Below are positions 53,535 through 62,081 of a stretch of DNA of 64,000 nucleotides, one piece after another (position 1 is the first letter of the stretch; each line of letters starts with the position of its first letter). The position numbers were made by a program, and so were the translations under genes. Below the pieces are notes generated by a model. The model was not told the DNA's origin. It made no database searches and saw only the letters and a list, made by a program, of their open reading frames with translations. The stretch spans positions 7,130,001-7,194,000 of the forward strand of contig NZ_CP064703.1 in NCBI RefSeq assembly GCF_023101085.1, written 5' to 3'. The DNA comes from Bradyrhizobium sp. 170. GTDB taxonomy: Bacteria > Pseudomonadota > Alphaproteobacteria > Rhizobiales > Xanthobacteraceae.

Positions 53535-53621
53535 ATGAAAGTAAACTATTTGATCGCTGTCGCGATCGCCATGGCGGGCTGGCTATTTCTCATCGTCTGG
53601 ATCGTGAGACAGCTTTTTTGA
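53535..53621 (+). CDS. 28-residue single-pass membrane peptide
   Basis: ATG 53535 opens MKVNYLIAVAIAMAGWLFLI, then VWIVRQLF and a stop. It is almost wholly one membrane helix. The AIAMAGWLFL core matches AIAAAMIGWSWLLL in the 35-residue protein at 16411-16518, so the two may be one family. The length is at the limit of what can be claimed from sequence alone. Confidence 0.4.
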   Translation: MKVNYLIAVAIAMAGWLFLIVWIVRQLF

Positions 53622-53746
53622 TGGGCCTCAGCAGGAAGGCCGCAAACAGCACGGCATCGTGACGCTGGTCGATCATCGGCACTCGATGCCCACCGTCCGC
53701 ACTTTGCAGCAACGCATAGCCGCGCGGTGCGAACCGCGGCAAGAGA

Positions 53747-54958
53747 TTACTTCGCCGCGAGGGATGGAGCCTGAACCGCCTCTAAATATCCATTGCGGGT
53801 CTGCGGGATTTTTGTGTCGAGAATCCTCGACGCCACCAGCGTCCTCAGCACCTGCGCCGTGCCGCCGGCAATCGTGAACATGCGGGCATCCCGAACCATC
53901 CGTTCGAGCGGATAATCCCGCGAGTAGCCTCTGGCGCCGAACAGTTGCAGCGCCTGGTTCGTGACCGTGTTGGCCGTCTCGGACGCGATGATCTTTGCCT
54001 GCGCCGCGAGAAGAGGATCCGGAAAAGGATCGGCGCTAAGGGCAGCCTGATGCAGCGACAGCCGCGCGGCATTGAGCGCCACCGCCATGTCGGCCAGCAT
54101 CCACTGCAGCCCCTGGAATTCAGCGATCGGGCGTCCGAACTGCTTGCGTTCTTTCACGAAGGTCATGGCCTTCTCAAACGCACCCTGCGCGAGCCCGAGC
54201 GCGACTGTTCCGGCGCCGACCCGCTGGCTGTTATAGGCATCGATGAGGTCCGCAAATCCGCGCCGAAGCCCGCGCGGCGGCAGCACCAGCATATCCTCCT
54301 GGACTTCAAGATTTTCGAAGATGATCTCCGTTTCGGGGATGCCACGGAGGCCCATTGCGGGCTCGCGTTTGCCGATGATCAGACCGGGAGTCCCCCCAAG
54401 CGCGAGGAAGCCGCCGATCCCCTGCTCCTCGCCCCGCTCGTCGAATACGCGGGCGAAGATCAGATGGAGTTTTGAGACCCCGCCGCCCGTAATCCAGTGC
54501 TTCTTGCCTTGGATAACGTAGGTGTTGCCGTGCTTGTCTGCACGCGTCGTCATCTCGGTCGCCGCCGATCCGGCTTCCGGTTCGGTGATGCAAATCGCCG
54601 GCTTGTCGCCGGAAAGAACGAGATCGGCTCCCAGCCGCTTCTGCTTTTCGGTGCCATACTGCATGACCGCGGAGATGGCACCCATGTTGGCCTCGACCGT
54701 AATGCGCCCCGTCGCCCCGCATACCCGCGCCATTTCCTCGATGATCAGGGCAGCCTCGAAGTAACTTCCTCCCCGACCGCCGTGGGATTTAGGAATCGTA
54801 TAGCCCATGAAGCCCGCGGCCTTCAGAGCGGCTACGTTGTCGAAAGGGTAGGCCTCGGTTCGATCGATCTCCGCTGCCTTCGGCGCGAATTCGGCTTCGG
54901 CCAATTCACGCGCAGCGCTGCGGAGCTTCAGTTGCTCAGGCGAAAGTTTCATATCCAT
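53747..54958 (-). CDS. Acyl-CoA dehydrogenase family, 3-sulfinopropanoyl-CoA desulfinase-like
   Basis: A 403-residue flavoprotein. It has the acyl-CoA dehydrogenase fold (AICITEPEAGSAATEMTTRA, KKHWITGGGVSKLHLIFARV, FGRPIAEFQGLQWMLADMA). The catalytic Glu region near the C-terminus reads FTIAGGTAQVLR, with Gly in place of the usual Glu of IYEGT. The GRITVEAN segment keeps an Arg at about position 85. Both, and the general sequence, agree with my memory of the 3-sulfinopropanoyl-CoA desulfinase (AcdDPN7), which releases sulfite instead of oxidising the acyl chain. Neighbouring YeiH-type exporter and LysR gene support a sulfur role. ATG 54958 is preferred. Confidence 0.8.
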   Translation of the reverse strand: MDMKLSPEQLKLRSAARELAEAEFAPKAAEIDRTEAYPFDNVAALKAAGFMGYTIPKSHGGRGGSYFEAALIIEEMARVCGATGRITVEANMGAISAVMQYGTEKQKRLGADLVLSGDKPAICITEPEAGSAATEMTTRADKHGNTYVIQGKKHWITGGGVSKLHLIFARVFDERGEEQGIGGFLALGGTPGLIIGKREPAMGLRGIPETEIIFENLEVQEDMLVLPPRGLRRGFADLIDAYNSQRVGAGTVALGLAQGAFEKAMTFVKERKQFGRPIAEFQGLQWMLADMAVALNAARLSLHQAALSADPFPDPLLAAQAKIIASETANTVTNQALQLFGARGYSRDYPLERMVRDARMFTIAGGTAQVLRTLVASRILDTKIPQTRNGYLEAVQAPSLAAK

Positions 54959-55084
54959 GGCAATCATTCTCCCCGGAAGCGGCGCCGTCTTTTCGATCAT
55001 TCGGCTCCGAAGCGCTGCAAAACGCAACCGAATAATTTATGCTCCCGACTTCAATCATGAGCAGCGCCCCAGGAGACCTTCGAG

Positions 55085-55926
55085 ATGTCCAATTCAAAAA
55101 CCCCGCTCGTCGATCGTTTCGGTCCTGACGCTGCGGATGTGGAATTCGGCGGCGACGCCCCTTCCCTCCTCGGTAAGTTGGCGGCTCGTGGCTCGGTACG
55201 AAAATTCCGGTCCGATCCCATTCCGTACCTGACGTTGCGGCGGCTATGTGCCCTGGCGCTATGCGCTCCGACCAAAAGCGATCTCCAGCAGCGCGACATC
55301 ATCATCATCGACGCGCCGTCCCTGAAATCACAGATCGGAGCATTGTTAGCAGACGGGCCGCTAGGTCAGAAATGGCTTGCAGACGTCCCTAACCTTCTCA
55401 TCTTCTGCGGCAATAATCGGCGACAGCGTCGAATCCACACATTGCGCGACAGGCATTTCGCCAACGATCATCTCGATGCCTTCTTCAATGCCGCTGTCGA
55501 TGCGGCGATCGCCCTGTCCGCGTTCGTGATTGCAGCCGAGGCTGAAGGCCTGGGTGTCTGTCCGGTCAGCGCGGTTCGCAATCACGCCGACGCGCTGTCG
55601 CGCTCCTGAAACTTCCCGACCATGTTTTCCCGGTCGCCGGCCTCGCCGTGGGATATCCTGCGGAAGCGCCAAAGCTCAGCATGCGGCTGCCGCTGTCCGT
55701 GACCGTGCATCACAATACGTTTCTGGAAGACGGCCTCGATGATGCCATCGAGGCATATGATCGGCGCCGCGAGGCAGCGCACCCTAACGCAGCTCAACGC
55801 TATGTCACGGAGTTCGGATTGGCCGAACCCTATGGCTGGTCGGAGGACAAGGCGCGGCAATACACGCATCCCGAGCGCGCGGACTTCGGCGCCTATGTGA
55901 GGCGCATCGGCTTCAGGCTGGACTGA
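55085..55926 (+). pseudogene. Frameshifted nitroreductase family gene
   Basis: Frame one (55085-55609) begins MSNSKTPLVDRFGPDAADVE and contains RGSVRKFRSDPIPYLTLRRL, LCAPTKSDLQQRDIIIID and GLGVCPVSAVRNHAD, as in FMN nitroreductases, then stops. Restoring one base near 55603 lets the frame continue (LLKLPDHVFPVAGLAVGYPA) through 55926 with the usual KLSMRLPLSVTVHHN and YGWSEDKARQYTHPERADFG ends. So this is a full nitroreductase broken by a one-base loss, either a true mutation or an assembly error. It is divergent from the desulfinase-like gene. Confidence 0.7.
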
Positions 55927-55964
55927 TCGGCTCGAACGATTCCGCGCAGCCACCCGGGCGGGCA

Positions 55965-57026
55965 TCAGTTGAACAGATGAACCAGGCCGATGCTGATCGC
56001 AAGCAGGAGCATCAGCGACAGCGTCACGGCCGCCGTCACCCTGCCGCCGACGGTGGCAAGAACCCGAACGTCGACGCCGAGACCGAGTGCCGCCATCGAC
56101 ACGACCGTGAGAAAGCCGGTGATCGCAGCCAGCGGACCGATCACCGTTGCGGGTACGATATCGAGCGAGCGCAGAACGGAAAGCGCGAGAAAGCCGAGAA
56201 TGAACCAGGGCACAAGCCGGAAGAAGCCGACCGTTGTCTTGCCGTGCGCTCCGCCGCGCAGACGCGGAGCGAGCAACGAAAGCCCCACCACGATCGGCCC
56301 CAGCATCAATACGCGCATCAACTTCACCAGCGTGCCGATCTGCGTGCTCACGAGCCCGGCAGGCACCGTTGCGGCAAGCACTTGCGGGACAGCGTAGACC
56401 GTGAGGCCGGCGAGAATTCCGTATTGCGTCGCCGACAATTGCAGAAGTGGAATGAGCAGCGGCAGCCCCAACACCATCATCACGCCGAGTATCGCGGTGA
56501 AGGAGATCGAGGATGCGATTTCGTCACCATCGGCGCCGATGACCGGCGCGACCGCTGCAATCGCCGAATTGCCGCAGATGGAGTTGCCGCAGGCGATCAG
56601 GATCGAGAGCCGCGTCGACAGGTCGAGCATGCGGCCGACGCCGAAGCTGAGGCCCAGGGTCACGACGACGGTCGCAGCAATCGCGCCGAGCAAGGCAGCG
56701 CCGGACGCCGCGATCGCGGCAAAGCTGATGGACGCACCGAGCAGCATCACGGCCACCTCGAGCAGCTGCTTGGCGCTGAAGGCGATGCCGGCCTGCCAGC
56801 GCTCGGACGGATTCCAGAAACTGCGCACGGCCATGCCGAGCAGGATCGCCAGTACCAGCGCCTCCACATAGGGGTGCGCGAACAGGCGCCGTTCTGCAAT
56901 TTCCAGGGCTGCCGAGACGCCGGCGACGACGATGCAAAGGAGAACGCCGGGAATGAGCGCTGCAAGACGGCTGAAGCTGTTGGCCGGCCCATTTCCTGGG
57001 GCGGAAAATTCCTCGTCCTGCGGCAC
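55965..57026 (-). CDS. YeiH-type putative sulfate/sulfite exporter
   Basis: A 353-residue membrane protein with about ten helices. Family features include FSAKQLLEVAVMLLGASISF, CGNSICGNSAIAAVAPVIGA (the conserved Asn/Ser-rich re-entrant segment), EIASSISFTAILGVMMVLGL and VYAVPQVLAATVPAGL. The family is annotated as putative sulfate exporter (UPF0324, YeiH). GTG 57026 has GGGAG six bases upstream; the frame open to 57218 overlaps the LysR gene and is not used. The nearby LysR regulator and desulfinase suggest removal of sulfite or sulfate. Confidence 0.85.
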   Translation of the reverse strand: MPQDEEFSAPGNGPANSFSRLAALIPGVLLCIVVAGVSAALEIAERRLFAHPYVEALVLAILLGMAVRSFWNPSERWQAGIAFSAKQLLEVAVMLLGASISFAAIAASGAALLGAIAATVVVTLGLSFGVGRMLDLSTRLSILIACGNSICGNSAIAAVAPVIGADGDEIASSISFTAILGVMMVLGLPLLIPLLQLSATQYGILAGLTVYAVPQVLAATVPAGLVSTQIGTLVKLMRVLMLGPIVVGLSLLAPRLRGGAHGKTTVGFFRLVPWFILGFLALSVLRSLDIVPATVIGPLAAITGFLTVVSMAALGLGVDVRVLATVGGRVTAAVTLSLMLLLAISIGLVHLFN

Positions 57027-57111
57027 TAATTTCTCCCGGGGAGAAAAATCTATGCGCCAGAATGGGATAGTCGGGTAATATATTTTCGATCTGGCCCGAT
57101 AGATAGAAGTT
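57027..57111. promoter_or_regulatory. Divergent control region yeiH-type / LysR
   Basis: The 85 bases between the divergent starts hold both promoters and probably LysR-binding sites. The stretch CTCCCGGGGAG at 57033-57043 is a short perfect palindrome overlapping the ribosome site of the exporter gene, a candidate operator. Confidence 0.5.
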
Positions 57112-58020
57112 ATGTCCTTAAACCTGCATCTGCTGCGCCTGTTCACGACGGTGGTGAGAACCGGAAGCTTCTCGCGCGCAGCCGACGCCCTCCATATCAG
57201 CCAGCCCGCGATCTCCAAGGGGGTGCGGGATTTCGAGCTTCAGGTCGGCTGCCGCCTGCTCGACCGGACGCCAAAGGGCGTGCGGCCGACGCGGGAGGGA
57301 AAGGCGCTGGTGCGGCATGCGGAGACGCTGTTTGCGGCCGAGCGCGCAGCGGAGGACGAATTGTTGTCGCTGCGCAATCTCGACAGCGGATCGCTGCGCA
57401 TCGGCGCATCCACCACGATCGCGACCTACATGATATCGGACTATCTCGGGACGTTTCACCGAAAATACCCCGGGATCGACCTGCATCTCGTAATCGCGAA
57501 TACCAGGGACATCGCCGATCTCATGCTGGCGCATGATATCGAGATCGCGCTGGCCGAAGGTCCGGTCGAAGATGACGAACTCGAGAGCCATGCCTGGCGC
57601 ACCGACGTGATGAGCCTGATCGTCGATGCGCGGCACCGCTTCGCGGCGGCCGAACGCGGGATCGACGGCGCAGCGCTTGGCGACGAAGTCCTGATCGTGC
57701 GCGAGCCCGGTTCCGGATCGCGCGAAGTGGTGGCGCAGGCGCTGGCTGCCGGGGGCATTGAACCCCGGCGGACGCTGGAGATCGGCAGCACCGAGGCGAT
57801 CAAGCAGGCGGTAGCCGCCGGCCTCGGCGTCGCCATCGTCTCCAGCGCCACGATTTCCGATCAGGTCACGCTCGGCCGGCTCAAGGTCGTGCCGATGCGC
57901 GACCTGCAGATCGAGCGCACGCTGTGGCAATTGAAGGTACCCGGGCGAATAGAAATTCCCGCGGCGACCGCGTTCGAGCGGCTGATCTGGCAGGACAAGC
58001 GCGTTGCGGAGGTAGCTTAG
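57112..58020 (+). CDS. LysR family regulator, YeiE/CysB-like
   Basis: A 302-residue regulator. The N-terminal helix-turn-helix is LRLFTTVVRTGSFSRAADAL with HISQPAISKGVRDFELQVGC, followed by a linker helix and a periplasmic-binding-like sensor domain (GSLRIGASTTIATYMISDYL, EIGSTEAIKQAVAAGLGVAI). Its divergent position next to a YeiH-type gene matches the YeiE-YeiH pair known from enterobacteria, in which YeiE responds to sulfite. It is therefore the likely regulator of the exporter and perhaps of the desulfinase-like gene. Confidence 0.85.
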   Translation: MSLNLHLLRLFTTVVRTGSFSRAADALHISQPAISKGVRDFELQVGCRLLDRTPKGVRPTREGKALVRHAETLFAAERAAEDELLSLRNLDSGSLRIGASTTIATYMISDYLGTFHRKYPGIDLHLVIANTRDIADLMLAHDIEIALAEGPVEDDELESHAWRTDVMSLIVDARHRFAAAERGIDGAALGDEVLIVREPGSGSREVVAQALAAGGIEPRRTLEIGSTEAIKQAVAAGLGVAIVSSATISDQVTLGRLKVVPMRDLQIERTLWQLKVPGRIEIPAATAFERLIWQDKRVAEVA

Positions 58021-58235
58021 AAGATCAAAGCTTTGGCGAGCGCCGCGACGCGGCTGAATTCGTCAAATACGCCCGGCTCGAAGAAGACGGCGCGGGCGAT
58101 CACGATGGCCCCAACCAGCGACCAGAACAGGCCGGTGCCGGCCCACAACAGATATTTGGACGCGCGCGAAGGCGGCGCCGCGCCCCCTTCGGGCGCCAGA
58201 CGCTCGCCAAACGGCTCGTATCTCAAGCGGTCCAT
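58017..58235 (-). CDS. Small membrane protein
   Basis: A 72-residue protein from ATG 58235: MDRLRYEPFGERLAPEGGAA, then one hydrophobic helix (YLLWAGTGLFWSLVGAIVIA) and a short tail FDEFSRVAALAKALIF. It converges with the LysR gene with a four-base overlap. The longer frame to 58487 runs through a tRNA fragment and is not coding. Family unknown. Confidence 0.55.
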   Translation of the reverse strand: MDRLRYEPFGERLAPEGGAAPPSRASKYLLWAGTGLFWSLVGAIVIARAVFFEPGVFDEFSRVAALAKALIF

Positions 58236-58475
58236 TGCACGGCCAATCTGTTGATTTGCAGGGCAAATGTCGTCGTTTCCGGCCGACGGAGCAATGGAAG
58301 CGGTTTGCTTTTTCGAACCGCGGAATGGAAGCGTATTTCCGTATGAACCGGTTGCGGAACGGCTTTCTTCTTTGGCAGTGTTTGGCTGAGGGAATGGCAG
58401 ACGGTCGAGCAGGATTGCCGTCAGTTCGACGCGCGTCACCACATTCAACGGCAATGTATCAGATCTTGAAAGGCT

Positions 58476-58503
58476 TGGTGGGCGCACCAGGGCTCGAACC
58501 TGG
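58476..58503 (-). other. tRNA-Lys-like 3' fragment (possible attachment site scar)
   Basis: On the minus strand, 58503 to 58476 is the T-arm and 3' acceptor of a tRNA including CCA: stem CCAGG / CCTGG around TTCGAGC, then TGCGCCCACCA. The bases that should precede it (anticodon arm) do not form a tRNA. From memory this end fits tRNA-Lys. Such fragments mark recombination sites of integrative elements. Confidence 0.55.
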
Positions 58504-58776
58504 ACGTCGTGAAAAAGTGATCAGATCGAACCGCACAGTTGGGGGTTCGAGTCGGGAGACCACTACTGCTTTTCCCCCACGACACAAATCTGCGATATTT
58601 CCTCCGATCGTCCGCCTAAACTCAAAGCTTGCCGAGTGGTACACGCAACCATCTCAAATTGCTATTCTAGGCTGCCGCCGGAAAGGATAAATTGATAAGC
58701 CGATTGATGCTTCCCACGCTTGCGGTTTTCGGTAACAGGTCAAACCCTTCAATCGCTTGCCGAAACAAACTGCATC

Positions 58777-58829
58777 GCGTTGCCCTCCGAAAGCAAAGGT
58801 CACACGTTCGAATCGTGTCGGGTGCGCCA
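58777..58829 (+). other. tRNA-Arg(CCG) 3' fragment (possible attachment site)
   Basis: These 53 bases match the 3' two-thirds of a tRNA-Arg with anticodon CCG: GCGTTGCCCTCCGAA (anticodon arm), variable region AAAGGTC, T-arm CACACGTTCGAATCGTGT and acceptor CGGGTGCGCCA. The anticodon stem has one mismatch (AGCA where GGCA is expected) and the 5' third is absent. This is the usual scar of a tyrosine-recombinase element integrated in a tRNA gene. Confidence 0.65.
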
Positions 58830-59150
58830 GCGAATTCAATAACTTGCCCAGATCTCTAAAAGCGCACAAGATTCAAAACTCACCACAGACTCACCAACAG
58901 AATTGCCGCGGCTACGTGTGATCGGCGGCCGTTCAGTCGCGTGGACCAACGGTGCCTACGCAATATCGGGAATGACAGGAACCGATGCCGACTACCCGGT
59001 GGGTTTCTTGCCGGCGAAGTGGTCCAGGTGTTCGAGACCCGCGAGGAAGCCGAAGCGTGGGTGGCAGCGAAATCGGCCGCCTGTGGCGGCTTGCAATCAC
59101 CTTCCGGCGGCTTACCATCGATTAGTAGCTCACCCTGCAGGAGCGAAGCC
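58830..59150. other. Gap after the tRNA fragment
   Basis: No supported gene in about 320 bases. A frame from 58941 joins in frame with the adenosine-specific kinase gene and contains GGFLAGEVVQVFETREEAEA, which might be the tail of a lost gene. The last 20 bases carry the AGGAG ribosome site for the kinase gene. Confidence 0.35.
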
Positions 59151-59636
59151 ATGGAACTCACCGTGGTGCCCATCGTCAAGCCGGACGACGCCAACTTCAT
59201 CTTCGGCCAGTCGCATTTCATCAAGACCGTGGAAGACCTCCACGAGGCGCTGGTGGGCGCGGTTCCGCGCATCCGCTTCGGGCTGGCCTTCTGCGAGGCC
59301 TCCGGTAAGCGGCTGGTGCGCTGGTCGGGTAATGACGAAGCCTCACTCACCCTCGCACGCAACAACGCATTGGCCATCGGCGCCGGCCACACTTTCCTGA
59401 TCTTCCTGGGCGACGGGTTCTTTCCCGTCAACGTGCTGGCTGCGGTGCGCGCAGTGCCGGAGGTCTGCCGCATCTATTGCGCGACGGCCAACCCGACGCA
59501 GGTGATCGTCGCACAAACGGAGCTGGGCCGCGGCGTGCTCGGCGTAGTCGATGGCGCCTCGCCGCTGGGTGTCGAAACCGACGTCGACATTGCGTGGCGG
59601 AAAGACCTACTGCGCAAGATCGGCTACAAGCTGTAG
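59151..59636 (+). CDS. Adenosine-specific kinase family protein
   Basis: A 161-residue protein of the compact adenosine-specific kinase family (DUF355 type), known from archaea and scattered bacteria. It shows MELTVVPIVKPDDANFIFGQ, SHFIKTVEDLHEALVGAVP, FGLAFCEASGKRLVRWSGND, then AGHTFLIFLGDGFFPVNVL and NPTQVIVAQTELGRGVLGVV with GASPLGVE. ATG 59151 follows AGGAG by seven bases. Its patchy distribution and position after tRNA scars suggest transfer. The exact reaction in bacteria is not certain. Confidence 0.8.
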   Translation: MELTVVPIVKPDDANFIFGQSHFIKTVEDLHEALVGAVPRIRFGLAFCEASGKRLVRWSGNDEASLTLARNNALAIGAGHTFLIFLGDGFFPVNVLAAVRAVPEVCRIYCATANPTQVIVAQTELGRGVLGVVDGASPLGVETDVDIAWRKDLLRKIGYKL

Positions 59637-59953
59637 TGGTTGGATGAAACCGAAGCCGACAGGGTGCACCACCACCTGCAGCTGACACTGCCACGCATCG
59701 AACGCGACGAGAGGCAGCGCCGCGACGCCAGCAGGGTCCTGACGCCGGCGGCTCGGGCCGGAGCGTCGAAAATGGGCCCCCAGTGACGGCGCCTGCGGCG
59801 GGCCTAGTTCTCGATCAGGCGCGGCTGGTCGCCTTTGAACGTGACGGCGCCGATCGACTGCGAACGCCGGAATTCGAAGGCGAACTGCCGGAGGCGGTTC
59901 GCCGGCGCAGGTTTTGTATCAGATCGCCCTTAGTGCGTCCTCAGCGCGTGACG
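59637..59953. other. Intergenic stretch, nothing supported
   Basis: About 317 GC-rich bases between convergent genes. Short frames such as 59783-59980 have no domain signature. It may hold a relic, since base composition is coding-like, but I cannot name one. Confidence 0.35.
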
Positions 59954-61735
59954 TCAGGACGATCCAACCTCTTGATGTAGCTCGCCACCCCGCATCAAGC
60001 GGCGGGCGATGTCGGCTGTCTGCAGCGACGCGCGTTCGGTCGGTGAATGGGCCGCCAGGTAGCGGGCAACCGCGATGAGGATGTGCCGGCCCTCGTCCGT
60101 GTCGCCCCACGCGCCGAATTGCCGGACTCCCGCCTCCAGCATCTGATACGCATGGAAGCCTGCATCTTCGCGCAGCACCGCATGCGCGAGCGTGGCGATC
60201 AGCGCCTGCGGCGAATGGCCGAGCGTGAGATGCCGTGCCACCAGACGTGCGGCGAGATCGACCTGTCTCTGCCGGTCGAAGGCGTCGAGCAAGGCGGCGC
60301 CGATCGTCTCTGGATCCGCGGGCAGATCATCGAGCCGCTCGCCGCCGTCGCCCGGGATGCGCGCCGGCGGCACATTGAGATAGCGAGCAAGGTAGAGCGC
60401 CATCGCTCCGTGCAATACGCCGCGGACGGCCGTGACGTGAGTGTCGATGTTGGCAGTCCCGATGCGCCTCAGCATCTGGTGGACTGCGTTGGCGTAGGTG
60501 AAGACGTGATGCGCCGTCGCCCAGTCGGCGTGCTCGTTGGCATTGCCGAAGCGCGCCACCCTGAGCGCTGCCGCGTACGCGAGGGATTGGCCAAGGTCAG
60601 CAGGAGCCGCACCGGCGCGGATCGCCTCCTTGAGTGCGTCAACGATCCTGGCCGGATCGTCACCAAGCAGCTCTTGAGCAAGTGCGGCGTGGCCCGACCA
60701 GTCACGCGAGCCGCGTCCGGCACCGAACAGGTTCGCGAGTTCGCTGGTTGATTCCTCACACAACGCAACAAGGTCAACGGGCTGGCGCCAGGCCGTCGAT
60801 TCCTCGGCGCCACGGGCCGCTACCATCTGACCGACGACAGTCGGCAGCAGAGCCGCCGCGTGTTGCCAACCGACCAGGTCGAGGCACTCGAACGCCTTGT
60901 TGATGAAGTCGAGCGAGTGCCCGGTGTCGGCGAAAGCCCGCTCGGTCTCGGCGGCGAACAGGGCATCAGCGAGTTCAGCCGGGGAGAAGCCGGCCGCAAT
61001 CGCCGTGAGCAGGGTGCGCTCGGCCGCCTCGCGATGGCGCACGTTTGTCCAACGCCGCAGCCAGCGTTTGAGCGCGGCCGGATCCGGCCGGCTGCCAAGC
61101 GGCGCGCGTTCCCGCCGCGGTGCCTCGCCGTCGCAGTCCGCCGCCACGCGGCGTGCGCCGTGGAATAGAGCGAGAAAGGCTTCCTCCTCCGGCAGCACAG
61201 GCAGGATATTGGCGAGTGCCGTAAGGATCGTAAGACCCACGCCCCAGCCGTCGCGGTTTTGCGCCCCGAACAGCGCCACCTCCCGTACGATTTCGGCCTG
61301 CGGTACGCCGGCCGCGAGCTGACCATGCACGGCCTTGGCAATGACGAGGCCGAGATCGTGGGCGAGGCCGTTCGCAAGCCGCTGATGCCAGTGCGCGGCG
61401 GGATCGGCATGAGTGAACGTGGTCTTCACCCAGACGTTACCATTGCGCACCTCGACCGGGCAGATCGGTACGTCGTCCGCCCAGAGGTCGAAGGTGCAGC
61501 CGCTTTCGAGATCGAAGCGAGCGTGGTGCCAGTGACAGGTCAAGATGCCGTCCTCGACGCTGCCGCGCTCGAGCGGGAAGCCCATGTGCGGGCACCGATT
61601 GTCGAGGGCGAAGACGCGCCCGCGGTCGTAGATGACAAGAATCGGACGATGGCCACCGTGCACGACGAGCTGCCCCTTGATCTTCAACTCCTCAAGGCTG
61701 CCCGCCAGCGCAAATTCCTTGCTAGGCATGTCCAT
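59954..61735 (-). CDS. Rieske [2Fe-2S] protein with large helical C-terminal domain
   Basis: A 593-residue protein. The N-terminal 110 residues are a Rieske domain: VVHGGHRPILVIYDRGRVFA, NRCPHMGFPLERGSVEDGIL and TCHWHHARFDLESG, giving the CxH..CxxH cluster ligands. The remaining 480 residues are helical and Ala/Leu-rich with scattered His (ATAHHVFTYANAVHQML, RGVLHGAMALYLARYLN, RLVARHLTLGHSPQALI) and no family I can name. GGGAGGT is seven bases before ATG 61735. No signal peptide, so cytoplasmic. The fusion suggests an electron-transfer domain feeding a catalytic helical domain. Confidence 0.7.
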   Translation of the reverse strand: MDMPSKEFALAGSLEELKIKGQLVVHGGHRPILVIYDRGRVFALDNRCPHMGFPLERGSVEDGILTCHWHHARFDLESGCTFDLWADDVPICPVEVRNGNVWVKTTFTHADPAAHWHQRLANGLAHDLGLVIAKAVHGQLAAGVPQAEIVREVALFGAQNRDGWGVGLTILTALANILPVLPEEEAFLALFHGARRVAADCDGEAPRRERAPLGSRPDPAALKRWLRRWTNVRHREAAERTLLTAIAAGFSPAELADALFAAETERAFADTGHSLDFINKAFECLDLVGWQHAAALLPTVVGQMVAARGAEESTAWRQPVDLVALCEESTSELANLFGAGRGSRDWSGHAALAQELLGDDPARIVDALKEAIRAGAAPADLGQSLAYAAALRVARFGNANEHADWATAHHVFTYANAVHQMLRRIGTANIDTHVTAVRGVLHGAMALYLARYLNVPPARIPGDGGERLDDLPADPETIGAALLDAFDRQRQVDLAARLVARHLTLGHSPQALIATLAHAVLREDAGFHAYQMLEAGVRQFGAWGDTDEGRHILIAVARYLAAHSPTERASLQTADIARRLMRGGELHQEVGSS

Positions 61736-62081
61736 GAGCATACCTCCCATTGTCACTCTGGGGCCGCTGCAGGTACCCCGCAACATAGGCATGCTCTCGC
61801 GCAAAGGCGAGAGGATGCCATGGGGGCTGCGCAAAAGGGCGCGAACTGCCATGACGAGATGGCCAAAGGTATTTCAAAAATGCGCTACAAACGCTCGCAC
61901 CTCTTCCAATCTTTCTGGCGATCCCTTTATGCTATTTGACTATCCGTCCGAGCGATCGGATGGAGCCTCGAAACGGCAGGCTATACACCCTGACCAGGCA
62001 AACACCATGAAAGTTAGAAGAGAGCTTGTTCATCATCACGTTCCAACCTGATGTGAAGCGACGAGCTCCAAGTGTTGCACG
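61736..62081. other. Divergent control region
   Basis: About 346 bases between the divergent Rieske and S41 peptidase genes. AT-rich parts at 61880-61935 suggest promoters. Short frames here (for example 62007-62048) are too short to support. Confidence 0.35.

Noticed and set aside
55977..57029. 350-residue plus-strand frame opposite the YeiH-type gene
   Set aside because: Composition is dominated by Arg, Glu, Gln and His; a shadow frame.
58235..58690. 151-residue plus-strand frame and its minus counterpart
   Set aside because: They cross the tRNA fragment and have no recognisable sequence.
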